This document shows, one piece after another, positions 27,935 to 38,327 of a stretch of 38,518 nucleotides of DNA (the stretch's first letter is position 1; every line of letters starts with the position of its first letter). Source of the DNA: Mycobacterium sp. (GTDB lineage Bacteria; Actinomycetota; Actinomycetes; Mycobacteriales; Mycobacteriaceae). Under the pieces are notes generated by a model, which was not told where the DNA came from, did no database searches, and saw only the letters and a list, made by a program, of their open reading frames with translations. The position numbers and the translations under genes are program-made. Where the stretch lies: positions 1 through 38,518 of the forward strand of contig NZ_JASBVP010000015.1 in NCBI RefSeq assembly GCF_029961025.1. Direction: 5' to 3'.

Positions 27935-30856
27935 TTAGGCGCTGGCCCGGCGCGGAGGCTGCGCCGGCCGCGAGGCGCCACCAACCGGCGCGCTGCCGCC
28001 GAGGACCTCGGCGAGAAATTTGCCGGTGTAGCTTTCCGGCACCGCCGCCACGTCCTCCGGAGTGCCCTGGGCGACGATGCTGCCGCCCCCGCCGCCACCT
28101 TCGGGTCCCAGGTCGATAACCCAGTCCGCCGTCTTGATCACATCGAGGTTGTGTTCGATGACGATGACCGTATTGCCCTTGTCGACCAGGCCGCCCAGCA
28201 CGTTGAGCAGCTTGCGGATGTCCTCGAAATGCAACCCCGTGGTGGGTTCGTCGAGGATGTACACGGTGCGCCCGGTGGAACGCTTCTGCAGCTCGGAAGC
28301 CAGCTTCACCCGCTGAGCCTCACCGCCGGACAGCGTGGGGGCCGGCTGCCCGAGCCGGACATATCCCAGGCCGACATCGACCAGTGTCTGCAAATAGCGG
28401 TGAATACCGGTAATCGGCTCGAAGAACTGCGCCGCCTCCTCGATCGACATGTCGAGCACGTCGGCGATGGTCTTGCCCTTGTAGTGCACCTCCAGGGTTT
28501 CCCGGTTATAGCGGGCGCCGTGGCACACCTCGCACGTGACGTACACGTCGGGCAGGAAATTCATCTCGATCTTGATGGTGCCGTCGCCCGAGCACGCCTC
28601 GCAGCGGCCACCTTTGACGTTGAACGAGAACCGGCCGGGCCGATAGCCGCGGATCTTGGCCTCGGTGGTGGCGGCGAACAACGCGCGGATCTTGTCGAAC
28701 ACCCCGGTGTAGGTGGCCGGGTTGGACCGCGGCGTGCGACCGATCGGCGACTGGTCGACCTGCACCAGCTTGTCGACATGGCCCAGCCCGGTGACCCGGG
28801 TGTGCCGGCCGGGAACCTGCCGCGCGCCGTTGAGCCTCTTGGCCAGCGCCGCCGCCAGGATGTCGTTGACCAGGGTCGACTTGCCGGAGCCGGACACCCC
28901 GGTGACGCAGGTGAGCACACCTAGCGGAAACGCCACGTCGATTCCGCGCAGGTTGTGCTCGCGCGCGCCGACGACCGTGAGCAGCCGGCGCCGGTCGACC
29001 GGACGCCGGACCGCCGGAACCGCAATGCTCTCCCGGCCCGAGAGGTAGGCGCCGGTGATCGAGTCCGGGTTGCGCAGCAGTTCGTCATAGGGTCCGCTGT
29101 GCACGATCCGCCCGCCGTGCTCTCCGGCTCCGGGGCCGATGTCCACGATCCAGTCGGCGTGCGCGATGGTGTCCAGGTCGTGCTCGACGACAATGAGCGT
29201 GTTCCCCAAATCCCTTAGCCGCGTGAGCGTTTCGATGAGTCGGCGATTATCTCGCTGGTGCAGCCCGATCGACGGCTCATCGAGGACGTAGAGCACCCCC
29301 ACCAGGCCGGAACCGATCTGGGTGGCCAGCCGGATCCGTTGCGCTTCACCGCCGGCCAGCGTCGCCGCCGGCCGCGACAACGTCAGGTAGTCCAGCCCCA
29401 CGTCGAGCAGGAAACCGAGCCGGGCCTGTATCTCCTTGAGCACCTGGCCGGCGATCGCCTGCTCGCGCGGGCCGAGTGTCAGCGCGCTCAGAAAGTCCGC
29501 GCAATCGGTGATCGACAAATCGCACACCTCGGCGATGGACTTGGCGCCGCGATCGGCCGCCGACAGCGTCACCGCCAGGATCTCCGGGCGCAAGCGGGTG
29601 CCCCGGCAGACCGGACACGGCACGTCCCGCATGAAGCCCTCGTAGCGTTCCTTCATCAGCTCGGACTCGGTCTGCGCGAGTTTGCGGTGCAGAAACGCGA
29701 TCACGCCCTCGAAGTCCGCGTAATACGAGCGGACCCGGCCGTAGCGGTTGCGGTAACGAACGTGCACCTGCTCGTCGGCACCCTCCAGAATCGCCTTGCG
29801 GGCCTTGGCCGGCAGCTCCCGCCACGGAGTGTTGACGTCGAAGCCCAGCACCTCCCCCAGGCCGGCCATCATCCGGGTGAAATAGTCCGCGGCGTGGCCC
29901 ATCGCCCAGGGCGCCACCGCGCCCTGGGCCAGGGTGAGATCGGGGTCGGGCACCACCAGATCGGGATCGACTTCCTTACGGATCCCCAGCCCGGCGCACT
30001 CCGGGCACGCGCCGTACGGAGAGTTGAACGAGAATGACCGCGGTTCCAGATCGTCCACCCCCAACGCGTGGCCGTTGGGGCAGGCCAGCTTCTCGGAGAA
30101 CCGCTGCTCGCGGGGGCGGTCGTGCTCGTGCGCCCGATCGTCGGGGAACTCCAGGACGACGATGCCGTCCGCCAAATTCAGCGCGGTTTCCACCGACTCG
30201 GTGAGCCGCTGCTTGGCGGTGGGCTTGACGGTCAGCCGATCGACCACGACCTCGATGTCGTGCTTGTCCTGTTTCTTCAGCTTCGGCGGGTCGGTCAGCG
30301 AATGCACCACACCGTCGACACGCACCCGGCTGTAGCCCTGGCTGTTGAGCTTCTCAAAGAGGTCGGCGAACTCACCTTTGCGGGTGCGCACCACCGGGGC
30401 CAGCACCTGAAACCGGGTGCCTTCGGGCATCGCCAGCACCTGATCGACGATCTGCTGCGGTGTCTGGCGGGCGATCCGGTGACCGCAGACCGGGCAGTGC
30501 GGCGTGCCCGCCCGGGCGTACAGCAGCCGCAGGTAGTCATACACCTCGGTGATGGTGCCCACGGTCGATCGGGGGTTGCGGTTGGTCGACTTCTGGTCGA
30601 TGGACACCGCCGGGGACAACCCCTCGATGAAATCGACGTCCGGCTTGTCCATCTGCCCCAGGAATTGGCGGGCATAGGCCGACAGGGATTCCACATAGCG
30701 CCGCTGCCCCTCGGCGAAGATCGTGTCAAACGCCAGCGACGATTTACCCGACCCCGACAGCCCGGTGAAGACGATCAGCGCGTCGCGGGGCAAGTCGAGA
30801 TCGACGCTGCGCAAATTATGCTCGCGCGCACCCTTGACAATCAGCCGCTCGGCCAC
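27935..30856 (-). CDS. uvrA: excinuclease ABC subunit A
   Basis: DNA-damage recognition ATPase of nucleotide excision repair, working with UvrB (encoded at 36094-38262) and UvrC. The 973-residue protein has two ABC modules: Walker A GLSGSGKS (32-39) and GVSGSGKST, signatures LAGGEAQR (first, a variant of LSGGE) and LSGGEAQR (second), and a CEAC...CEVC zinc finger in the second module. The C-terminus is glycine-rich before [15 protein letters not shown] 30856 is chosen: AAGGGG lies 6 nt upstream and VAERLIVKG aligns with the usual start. TACTGT (30880-30875) is a candidate -10. No full mycobacterial LexA box is seen. Confidence 0.97.
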   Translation of the reverse strand: MAERLIVKGAREHNLRSVDLDLPRDALIVFTGLSGSGKSSLAFDTIFAEGQRRYVESLSAYARQFLGQMDKPDVDFIEGLSPAVSIDQKSTNRNPRSTVGTITEVYDYLRLLYARAGTPHCPVCGHRIARQTPQQIVDQVLAMPEGTRFQVLAPVVRTRKGEFADLFEKLNSQGYSRVRVDGVVHSLTDPPKLKKQDKHDIEVVVDRLTVKPTAKQRLTESVETALNLADGIVVLEFPDDRAHEHDRPREQRFSEKLACPNGHALGVDDLEPRSFSFNSPYGACPECAGLGIRKEVDPDLVVPDPDLTLAQGAVAPWAMGHAADYFTRMMAGLGEVLGFDVNTPWRELPAKARKAILEGADEQVHVRYRNRYGRVRSYYADFEGVIAFLHRKLAQTESELMKERYEGFMRDVPCPVCRGTRLRPEILAVTLSAADRGAKSIAEVCDLSITDCADFLSALTLGPREQAIAGQVLKEIQARLGFLLDVGLDYLTLSRPAATLAGGEAQRIRLATQIGSGLVGVLYVLDEPSIGLHQRDNRRLIETLTRLRDLGNTLIVVEHDLDTIAHADWIVDIGPGAGEHGGRIVHSGPYDELLRNPDSITGAYLSGRESIAVPAVRRPVDRRRLLTVVGAREHNLRGIDVAFPLGVLTCVTGVSGSGKSTLVNDILAAALAKRLNGARQVPGRHTRVTGLGHVDKLVQVDQSPIGRTPRSNPATYTGVFDKIRALFAATTEAKIRGYRPGRFSFNVKGGRCEACSGDGTIKIEMNFLPDVYVTCEVCHGARYNRETLEVHYKGKTIADVLDMSIEEAAQFFEPITGIHRYLQTLVDVGLGYVRLGQPAPTLSGGEAQRVKLASELQKRSTGRTVYILDEPTTGLHFEDIRKLLNVLGGLVDKGNTVIVIEHNLDVIKTADWVIDLGPEGGGGGGSIVAQGTPEDVAAVPESYTGKFLAEVLGGSAPVGGASRPAQPPRRASA

Positions 30857-30947
30857 GCTTACCCCTTCGGCGACACAGTACGAACCCATGCTATGTGCCG
30901 CGCCGGACGGCCGGATCAGCCAGGCATCGGCGGTAACGTGGCGCTAA

Positions 30948-31020
30948 TGACACGTGCCTGACACGTGCCCGTGACGAGGCGGAGCGAACAGATGAGACAG
31001 AGGACAGATGGATGAGACAG
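30948..31020. repeat. short tandem repeats in the uvrA / hydrolase divergent gap
   Basis: TGACACGTGCC is perfectly duplicated in tandem (30948-30958 and 30959-30969), each copy holding a CACGTG palindrome, so the palindromes are 11 bp apart. Further on, GATGAGACAG occurs at 30991-31000 and 31011-31020 (20-nt period). The 184-nt gap also holds TAACGT (30934-30939), a candidate -10 for the rightward gene. The repeats lie between that hexamer and the start codon and so would be in its 5' UTR. Confidence 0.6.
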
Positions 31021-31040
31021 ATCAGGGAGGAGCGGCTCGA

Positions 31041-31718
31041 ATGACGATCGTCGACGACAACTACACGGGACATGTCCGGCCGGGGACCGCGGCCCGGCGC
31101 ACCCTTCCGGGTGCAGCGATCCTGAAGGCTTCGGTGGGGCCGATGGACAACAATGCCTACCTGGTGACGTGCTCGCAGACCGGTGAAACGCTGCTGATCG
31201 ATGCCGCCAATGACGCCGACATCCTTATCGACCTGCTGCGCCGCTACGCGCCGAAGCTCTCGTTGATCGTGACCAGCCACCGTCACTGGGATCACTGGCA
31301 GGCGCTGGAAGCGGTGGCCCGGGCCACCGGCGCGCCCACCGCCGCACACAGGATCGACGCCGGCCCGCTTCCGGTGAAACCCGACCGGCTGCTCGATGAG
31401 GGCGACACCGTGCAGATCGGCAAGCTGACCTTCGACGTCATCCATCTGCGTGGCCACACCCCCGGATCGATCACGCTGGCGCTCGACGGGCCCGCCACCG
31501 GGGATGTCACGCAGTTGTTCACCGGTGATTGCCTGTTCCCGGGCGGGGTCGGGCGGACAACGCAACCCGCCGACTTCAACGCGCTGTTCGAGGGCGTGAA
31601 GACGAAAATCTTTGACCGCTTCGACGACGACACGGTTGTCTATCCCGGGCACGGCGACGACACCACGCTCGGCGTGGAGCGTCCGCACCTAGACGAGTGG
31701 CGCGCCCGGGGCTGGTGA
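31041..31718 (+). CDS. metallo-beta-lactamase-fold hydrolase, glyoxalase II-like (Rv1637c-like)
   Basis: A 225-residue zinc hydrolase. The metal-binding motif HRHWDH (80-85: His80, His82, Asp84, His85) is followed by His139 in RGHTPGS, Asp163 in TGDCLF and His204 in GHGDD, the full dinuclear set of glyoxalase II-type enzymes. ATG 31041 is chosen over an in-frame start at 31008: GGGAGG lies 10 nt upstream and homology begins near YTGHV. The substrate is unknown, probably a thioester or similar. It is a neighbour of the UspA gene in Mtb; here the sulfurylase module lies between them. Confidence 0.9.
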   Translation: MTIVDDNYTGHVRPGTAARRTLPGAAILKASVGPMDNNAYLVTCSQTGETLLIDAANDADILIDLLRRYAPKLSLIVTSHRHWDHWQALEAVARATGAPTAAHRIDAGPLPVKPDRLLDEGDTVQIGKLTFDVIHLRGHTPGSITLALDGPATGDVTQLFTGDCLFPGGVGRTTQPADFNALFEGVKTKIFDRFDDDTVVYPGHGDDTTLGVERPHLDEWRARGW

Positions 31719-31736
31719 TCCGCCGCGCGTCCCGCC

Positions 31737-31761
31737 CTCCGCTTGGCGGACCGGAGCGGAG
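31737..31761 (+). terminator. possible hairpin after the hydrolase gene
   Basis: CTCCGCT (31737-31743) pairs with AGCGGAG (31755-31761) across an 11-nt loop, 18 nt after the hydrolase stop codon. There is no U tract. It may act as a terminator or merely precede the promoter of the next gene. Confidence 0.35.
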
Positions 31762-31781
31762 CCCTCGTTGCCGCCGGGCTT

Positions 31782-31787
31782 TAGGCT
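31782..31787 (+). promoter_or_regulatory. -10 element for the 75-aa gene
   Basis: TAGGCT lies 7 nt before GTG 31795, the spacing expected for a leaderless message. No -35 is recognisable. Confidence 0.45.
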
Positions 31788-31794
31788 CGCCGAT

Positions 31795-32022
31795 GTGGAA
31801 CAGTTTGCGAAATTCACCGTCGAGTTCGTGGACGGCAAAAAAGTGTCATTCGACGCGGTCCAGATCCTGCCCAACGGGGTGTTGAAATGTGGCACGGAAC
31901 ACTTGGTCCGCGCACCGGCGGGCAAGCCCGGCCCGACCGTCCGGGAAATGGAAGAGAAATTTTACGCCCCACACACCTGGGTATGCGTGATTCCGTCGCA
32001 ACGACGACCCGTGTTCGAATAA
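31795..32022 (+). CDS. hypothetical protein, 75 aa
   Basis: Not recognised. The sequence begins VEQFAKFTVEFVDGKKVSFD and continues AVQILPNGVLKCGTEHLV: two predicted beta-strand stretches, a single Cys followed by Glu-His, then a Pro/Gly-rich link and an aromatic C-terminal part (FYAPHTWVCVIP). It looks like a small soluble beta-rich protein with no signal or membrane segment. GTG 31795 is preferred because of the -10 box 7 nt upstream; TTG 31768, with GGAG 6 nt before it, is the alternative (84 aa). It leads the module that contains the ATP sulfurylase and is separated from it by a GC-rich hairpin and 167 nt. Confidence 0.65.
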   Translation: MEQFAKFTVEFVDGKKVSFDAVQILPNGVLKCGTEHLVRAPAGKPGPTVREMEEKFYAPHTWVCVIPSQRRPVFE

Positions 32023-32048
32023 CCGGGCCGACGGGGCCGACGGCCCGG
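32023..32048 (+). terminator. GC-rich hairpin directly after the 75-aa gene
   Basis: CCGGGCC (32023-32029) begins right after the stop codon and pairs with GGCCCGG (32042-32048) over a 12-nt loop. There is no U tract, as is common for mycobacterial terminators. It may separate the 75-aa gene from the sulfurylase or only attenuate read-through. The remaining sequence to 32189 contains no gene I can support. Confidence 0.5.
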
Positions 32049-32135
32049 GAGTCATCGTCCGCGGCGTTTCCGCCCCGGGGCGCCCAGCGCCGCGGTGCGC
32101 TGCCGCACTCCCCGCACCGGCGCGCGATATGTCGA

Positions 32136-32176
32136 GAAGAGGACTTGGGACGAAGACTTCGGGAAGAGGACTTGGG
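32136..32176 (+). repeat. 14-bp direct repeat upstream of the ATP sulfurylase start
   Basis: GAAGAGGACTTGGG occurs at 32136-32149 and 32163-32176, 27 bp apart, with the second copy running into the purine-rich ribosome-binding region (GGGGAAGGGG, 32174-32183). It could be a duplication scar or an RNA or DNA binding site. Confidence 0.65.
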
Positions 32177-32189
32177 GAAGGGGATGAGG

Positions 32190-33455
32190 ATGACTTATCG
32201 AGGCCATAACGGAAAACCGCTGGTCGACCGGGTGTCACCTGTCGATGCCGCCGAGAAAATAGGTGGCCTGCAGAGGATTCCGGTAACGCGGACCATCGCA
32301 TACGAAATAATCGGCATCTCCTATGGTTTTTTTACCCCGCTCACCGGATTCATGTGCCGGCACGAGGTCGACCGCGTCGCGGACCATATGGAACTTCCGG
32401 ACGGGACACTCTGGAGCATACCCATTGTATTCGACCTCTCCGCGGAAAAAATTAAAGAATTCAACCTCCACGAGGGCGACAGCGTCGTCCTCGAATACGA
32501 CGGCGCCCCCATGGCAATCTTCGACATCGCGGAGATATACGGCTACGACCTGGAACGCCTGGCCGAAAAGATCTATGGGACGACGGATACCAAGCATCCC
32601 GGCGTGAAAAGGACGCGATCCTATGAGGACCGGTTCATCGGCGGCACCATCACGCTCATCAACGAACCCGTATTTAATGAGCCGTATCGAAATTACTGGC
32701 TCACTCCCAAACAACACATGGACACATTTCGTCGCAAGGGCTGGAAGCACATCGTCGCCCATCAGTCAAGAAATGTTCCACATACGGGTCACGAGATGCT
32801 CATGAAACAGGCCTGGTTTGCGGCGAATGAGGATATGCCGATTGACAAGCCGAACACCGGAATTCTTGTCAATGCGATCATTGGAGAGAAGAGACCCGGG
32901 GACTATATCGACGAGTCAATACTGTTGGCGCACCGCGCCCTCAGAGACGGCGGGTATTTTCGGCACGATATCCACATGGTCAGTTTCACGCTGTGGGATA
33001 TGCGCTACGCCGGGCCTCGAGAGGCGATCTTCCACGCGATCCTAAGGACGAACCTCGGATGCACACATCACATGTTCGGGCGTGATCACGCGGGAGTCGG
33101 CGACTTCTACAAACCCTACGACGCGCAGAACCTCCTCGAGAAATATAGAAATAAGCAATGGATAAAACCAATATTTCTCCGGGAAAACCGGTATTGCCCA
33201 AAATGCGCGGAGGTTACCAGCTCGGCTCTTTGCGGACACGATTCGATAGCCCAAAGTTTCAGCGGAAACCTCATCCGAAGCATATTGGTCGACGAGGTGA
33301 AGCCGACACGCAAAGTTATGAGGCCCGAGGTGTTCGACGTCGTCGTGGATAGTGCGATCCGATACGGCCAGGGCTCACCGTTCGTGACCGAAAATTACCT
33401 GAACTCCAGATTGCCGGTGTTTTCCCTGAACCAGGTGGGGGTGCGCAAGCGATGA
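32190..33455 (+). CDS. sat: ATP sulfurylase (sulfate adenylyltransferase), homo-oligomeric Sat type
   Basis: Catalyses sulfate + ATP to APS + pyrophosphate, or the reverse. The 421-residue protein has an N-terminal PUA-like domain and the catalytic domain with QSRN (192-195), HTGH (198-201), MRYAGPREA (271-279) and GRDHAGVGD (297-305). These are the QxRN, HxxH and GRDHAGVG signatures of the single-chain enzyme, unrelated to CysD/CysN. Cys336, Cys339, Cys348 and His350 form a likely zinc site as in many prokaryotic Sat proteins. ATG 32190 is 6 nt after AAGGGG; ATG 32184 is the alternative. The gene is AT-richer than its neighbours, uses many AAA/AAT/ATA codons, and interrupts conserved synteny, which suggests horizontal acquisition. 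No APS kinase or reductase gene is adjacent, so the direction in vivo is open. Confidence 0.9.
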   Translation: MTYRGHNGKPLVDRVSPVDAAEKIGGLQRIPVTRTIAYEIIGISYGFFTPLTGFMCRHEVDRVADHMELPDGTLWSIPIVFDLSAEKIKEFNLHEGDSVVLEYDGAPMAIFDIAEIYGYDLERLAEKIYGTTDTKHPGVKRTRSYEDRFIGGTITLINEPVFNEPYRNYWLTPKQHMDTFRRKGWKHIVAHQSRNVPHTGHEMLMKQAWFAANEDMPIDKPNTGILVNAIIGEKRPGDYIDESILLAHRALRDGGYFRHDIHMVSFTLWDMRYAGPREAIFHAILRTNLGCTHHMFGRDHAGVGDFYKPYDAQNLLEKYRNKQWIKPIFLRENRYCPKCAEVTSSALCGHDSIAQSFSGNLIRSILVDEVKPTRKVMRPEVFDVVVDSAIRYGQGSPFVTENYLNSRLPVFSLNQVGVRKR

Positions 33456-33769
33456 GCGAAAACCAACGCGACATTCACATCAACGTATGGATCAACGAGG
33501 AAAGGCTGGGACTATTAAAACGCGCCGGCCTGGTAGAAATGGCGAAACAGAAATTTGCGGATATGATGGTCCTGGAGGTCTCCGCGACCGAGGAGCAGAA
33601 GGACCGGATTCTGCAACGATATCCATCGGCACAGTATGATTCGTCCACGACCCATACTATTGAGCTGCTTCCCAAGGGGGCCAAGGATCGGCTATTCGAT
33701 CTGTGCGTTCACATGCGCTCAACGGGCCCGGAGGTAATTGATCGGTTTCTTACAGACGGGCAGGCGTGA
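33452..33769 (+). CDS. hypothetical protein, 105 aa, coupled to sat
   Basis: Not recognised with confidence. The ATG overlaps the sat stop by 4 nt (ATGA), so translation is coupled and a partner role for the sulfurylase is likely (inference). The protein begins MSENQRDIHINVWINEERLG, is charged and soluble, and appears alpha/beta: a strand (IHINVWI), a helix (LLKRAGLVEMAKQKFADM), a strand (VLEVSAT), a helix (EEQKDRILQRYP), a strand (HTIELLP) and a C-terminal helix (KDRLFDLCVHMR). One Cys, no CxxC, no signal peptide. It shares the lower GC and codon use of sat. It is convergent with the UspA gene, 31 nt away. Confidence 0.8.
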   Translation: MSENQRDIHINVWINEERLGLLKRAGLVEMAKQKFADMMVLEVSATEEQKDRILQRYPSAQYDSSTTHTIELLPKGAKDRLFDLCVHMRSTGPEVIDRFLTDGQA

Positions 33770-33800
33770 GCACGACCCGCCGGGTTTCCCGCGCCGCGGC

Positions 33801-34244
33801 TCACGAGGTGGTGTGCACGATGAGCACATCGGTTTTCGCGCGACGTGCCACGTTGGCCGGCACCGACCCCAGCAGCCGGCCGGCGATCGTGCTCAATCCG
33901 ACATTCCCCACCACCAGCAGATCGGCGTCGACCTCCTCGGCGAGACCGACGAGGGCGTCGACGGGGGCGCCGACGATCGCCCGTTCCTCGATGTTCTGCG
34001 CCCCGGCGGCCTTGGCCCGATCCCTCGCGTCGCGCAGGATCGAGTAGATCGGCGCGGTGCCCGCCACCTTGTAGCTTTCGTCTTTCAGGGCGTCAGCGGC
34101 ACGCGGGTCCTCGGGCTGGGGCAGGTATGCGGTCGCGATGACCAGCCTCGCGTCCGCCCCCGCGATGGCACCCGCTCGGTCCACCGCGCGCAACGACGAG
34201 TCCGAGCCGTCGGTTCCCACCACCACGGTCCGATAGGCGCTCAT
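33801..34244 (-). CDS. universal stress protein (Rv1636/TB15.3-like)
   Basis: A 147-residue single-domain UspA protein with the nucleotide-binding pattern: N-terminal VVVGTDGSDSS (7-17) and C-terminal VGNVGLSTIAGRLLGS (112-127), matching G-2X-G-9X-GS. The Mtb homologue is reported to bind cAMP as well as ATP. ATG 34244 has GGAGGG about 3-4 nt upstream, and TACTGT (34287-34282) is a candidate -10. Divergent from the GT-C gene. The 208-nt gap between them shows nothing else beyond their promoters. Confidence 0.95.
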   Translation of the reverse strand: MSAYRTVVVGTDGSDSSLRAVDRAGAIAGADARLVIATAYLPQPEDPRAADALKDESYKVAGTAPIYSILRDARDRAKAAGAQNIEERAIVGAPVDALVGLAEEVDADLLVVGNVGLSTIAGRLLGSVPANVARRAKTDVLIVHTTS

Positions 34245-34437
34245 TTGCCCTCCCAGGTGTCGGTTGCCACGCCAACCCAAGACAGTATCGCGTTCCCGCG
34301 GTTCCCGGGGCGCGATTTGCGTGACGTCGCCGCGGCGTCCGTGGCCCCTGATCCGGCGGCACCCGTACCGTGATCGGCAGCCGGCGGCCGGTGGCCGACC
34401 GGGCGGCGGCGCACCTCCGCCCGCACCGCACCGGCCT

Positions 34438-34443
34438 TAAAGT
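34438..34443 (+). promoter_or_regulatory. -10 element of the GT-C gene
   Basis: TAAAGT lies 9 nt before ATG 34453, giving a 5' leader of only two or three nucleotides. No Shine-Dalgarno is present. No convincing -35 is seen. Confidence 0.45.
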
Positions 34444-34452
34444 ACAGACATC

Positions 34453-36036
34453 ATGTCCACGTCGATCGTCGAACAGCCCACGGCGGCGCTGTCCGGCGCG
34501 CCGGCCGCGCGGCGCCGTGGCGGCAGGCTGTCGGACCCCGCGGCGGTCGCCGCGCTCGCCGCGGTCGTCAGCGGCGCGGCCGCCGGCCGGCCGTCGCTGT
34601 GGTTCGACGAGGGCGCGACCATCTCGGCTTCGGCGAGCCGGTCGCTGCCGCAACTGTGGCGACTGCTCGGCCATATCGACGCGGTGCACGGTCTGTACTA
34701 CCTGCTGATGCACGGCTGGTTCACGCTTTTCCCCCCAACGGAGTTCTGGTCGCGGGTACCGAGCTGTCTGGCGGTTGCGACGGCCGCCGCCGGTGTGGTG
34801 GTTTTCGCTAAGCAGTTTTCGTCGAGAACGCTCGCCGGGTGTGCGGGCGTGCTGTTCGCCATCCTGCCACGAACGACGTGGGCCGGAGTGGAAGCTCGCT
34901 CTTATGCCTTGTCGGCGGCCGCGGCGGTGTGGCTGACCGTGCTGCTGGTCAGCGCGGCGCGACGTAACCGGCTGCGGTGGTGGCTGGGCTACGCCGTGGC
35001 CCTGATCCTGGCGGTGCTGCTCAACATCAACCTGGTCTTGCTGGTGCCGGTTCACGGCGCGGTCATCCCCGTGGTCGCGCGGGGCAACGGACCCGGAACA
35101 GGAAAATCCGCCGCCGCCCGGTGGGCGGCGGCCTCGTCGGTGGCGGTGTCGATGCTGATCCCGTTCATCGTGTTCGCCCATGGCCAGATCCGGCAGGTCG
35201 GCTGGATCTCCCCGCTGAACTGGCACAACGTCATCGACGTCGTCCAGCAGCAGTATTTCGACCGCAGTGTTCCGTTCGCGGTTCTCGCCGGTGTCCTCAT
35301 CGTTGCCGCGACCGTCACGGTGCGGACCGGTGCCCGCGCCCCGAGCCGCTCGACGCGCAGCCTGGTGCTCGTCTGCACAGCATGGATCGTCGTCCCGACC
35401 GCTGCCAGCCTGATCTATTCGGCGATCGGCGAACCGATCTACTATCCGCGCTATTTGACGTTCACCGCGCCGGCGATGGCCGTCGTGCTGGCGGCTGGCG
35501 TCGTCACCGTCGCCCGACAGCGATGGGCCGTGGCCGCCGTGCTGATCCTGTTCGCCGGCGCGGCGTTCCCGAATTACCTGTGGACGCAACGCGGACCCTA
35601 CGCCAAAGAAAAAGGCTGGGACTACAGCCAGGTCGCCGACGTCATCGCCGCGCACGCGACCCCGGGGGATTGCCTCTTGGTCGACAACACCGTGCGCTGG
35701 GCGCCGGGGCCGATCCGCGCGCTGCTGGCGACGCGGCCGGCGGCCTTTCGGCCACTGATCGACGTCGGGCGCGGTGCCCGGGGACCGGAGCGCGGCACCC
35801 TGTGGGACGGTCACGTTGCCGTTTGGCTGGTGCTCGACCGGCTCGCCAAATGCGCCACGGTGTGGACGATTTCCAGCCGCGACAAGACCTTGCCGGACCA
35901 TCAAGCCGGCCCATCATTGCCACCGGGGCGGCTTCTCGGGCATGCGCCCGCGTATCAATTCGCGGGTGAGCTCGGGTTTCACATCATCGAGCGGTGGCAA
36001 TTTCATTTCGCTCAAGTCACGAAGTCGATCCGCTGA
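34453..36036 (+). CDS. GT-C fold membrane glycosyltransferase, mannosyltransferase-like (Rv1635c-like)
   Basis: A 527-residue protein with about nine to ten hydrophobic spans and an acidic loop motif WFDEGAT (Asp52-Glu53) after the first span, the usual catalytic loop of polyprenyl-phosphate-sugar-dependent GT-C enzymes. ARSYALSAAAAVWL and YYPRYLTFTAPAM are further family-like segments; the C-terminal ~130 residues form a soluble domain. The Mtb homologue (MT1671/Rv1635c, CapA) adds the first mannose of the mannose caps of lipoarabinomannan using polyprenyl-P-mannose. The same role here is plausible but not certain. Nearly leaderless start. Confidence 0.85.
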   Translation: MSTSIVEQPTAALSGAPAARRRGGRLSDPAAVAALAAVVSGAAAGRPSLWFDEGATISASASRSLPQLWRLLGHIDAVHGLYYLLMHGWFTLFPPTEFWSRVPSCLAVATAAAGVVVFAKQFSSRTLAGCAGVLFAILPRTTWAGVEARSYALSAAAAVWLTVLLVSAARRNRLRWWLGYAVALILAVLLNINLVLLVPVHGAVIPVVARGNGPGTGKSAAARWAAASSVAVSMLIPFIVFAHGQIRQVGWISPLNWHNVIDVVQQQYFDRSVPFAVLAGVLIVAATVTVRTGARAPSRSTRSLVLVCTAWIVVPTAASLIYSAIGEPIYYPRYLTFTAPAMAVVLAAGVVTVARQRWAVAAVLILFAGAAFPNYLWTQRGPYAKEKGWDYSQVADVIAAHATPGDCLLVDNTVRWAPGPIRALLATRPAAFRPLIDVGRGARGPERGTLWDGHVAVWLVLDRLAKCATVWTISSRDKTLPDHQAGPSLPPGRLLGHAPAYQFAGELGFHIIERWQFHFAQVTKSIR

Positions 36037-36093
36037 ACCGGCCGCTGCGCCAACGACTCCCCCGCAAACCGGGGTGACCGCGTTCGGGCGGCC

Positions 36094-38262
<2,169 letters not shown>

Positions 38263-38315
38263 GCCCACCAGGGTAGGCCGGTGGCGGCGCGGGCCGCAGG
38301 CCCGTTCCCGCGTAG

Positions 38316-38321
38316 TAAGCT
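38316..38321 (+). promoter_or_regulatory. -10 element of the DUF402 gene
   Basis: TAAGCT lies 6 nt before ATT 38328, the spacing that places the transcription start exactly on that codon. It lies in the 65-nt divergent gap with uvrB. No -35 is evident. Confidence 0.45.
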
Positions 38322-38327
38322 GACGTT

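Noticed and set aside
30857..30900. Possible LexA (SOS) box before uvrA
   Set aside because: Only a CGAAC half-site is present near 30881; the partner GTTCG at the required spacing is missing.
30991..31020. Periodic repeat considered as a CRISPR remnant
   Set aside because: Only two 10-bp copies with a 10-nt spacer and no cas genes; far too short.
31846..32301. 151-codon minus-strand frame across the 75-aa gene and the sat start
   Set aside because: Crosses a hairpin and two better-supported plus-strand genes; composition is not protein-like.
31041..33455. Functional link between the metallo-beta-lactamase-fold protein and ATP sulfurylase (persulfide metabolism)
   Set aside because: The hydrolase sits at this locus in Mtb without sat, so adjacency is explained by insertion of sat beside it.
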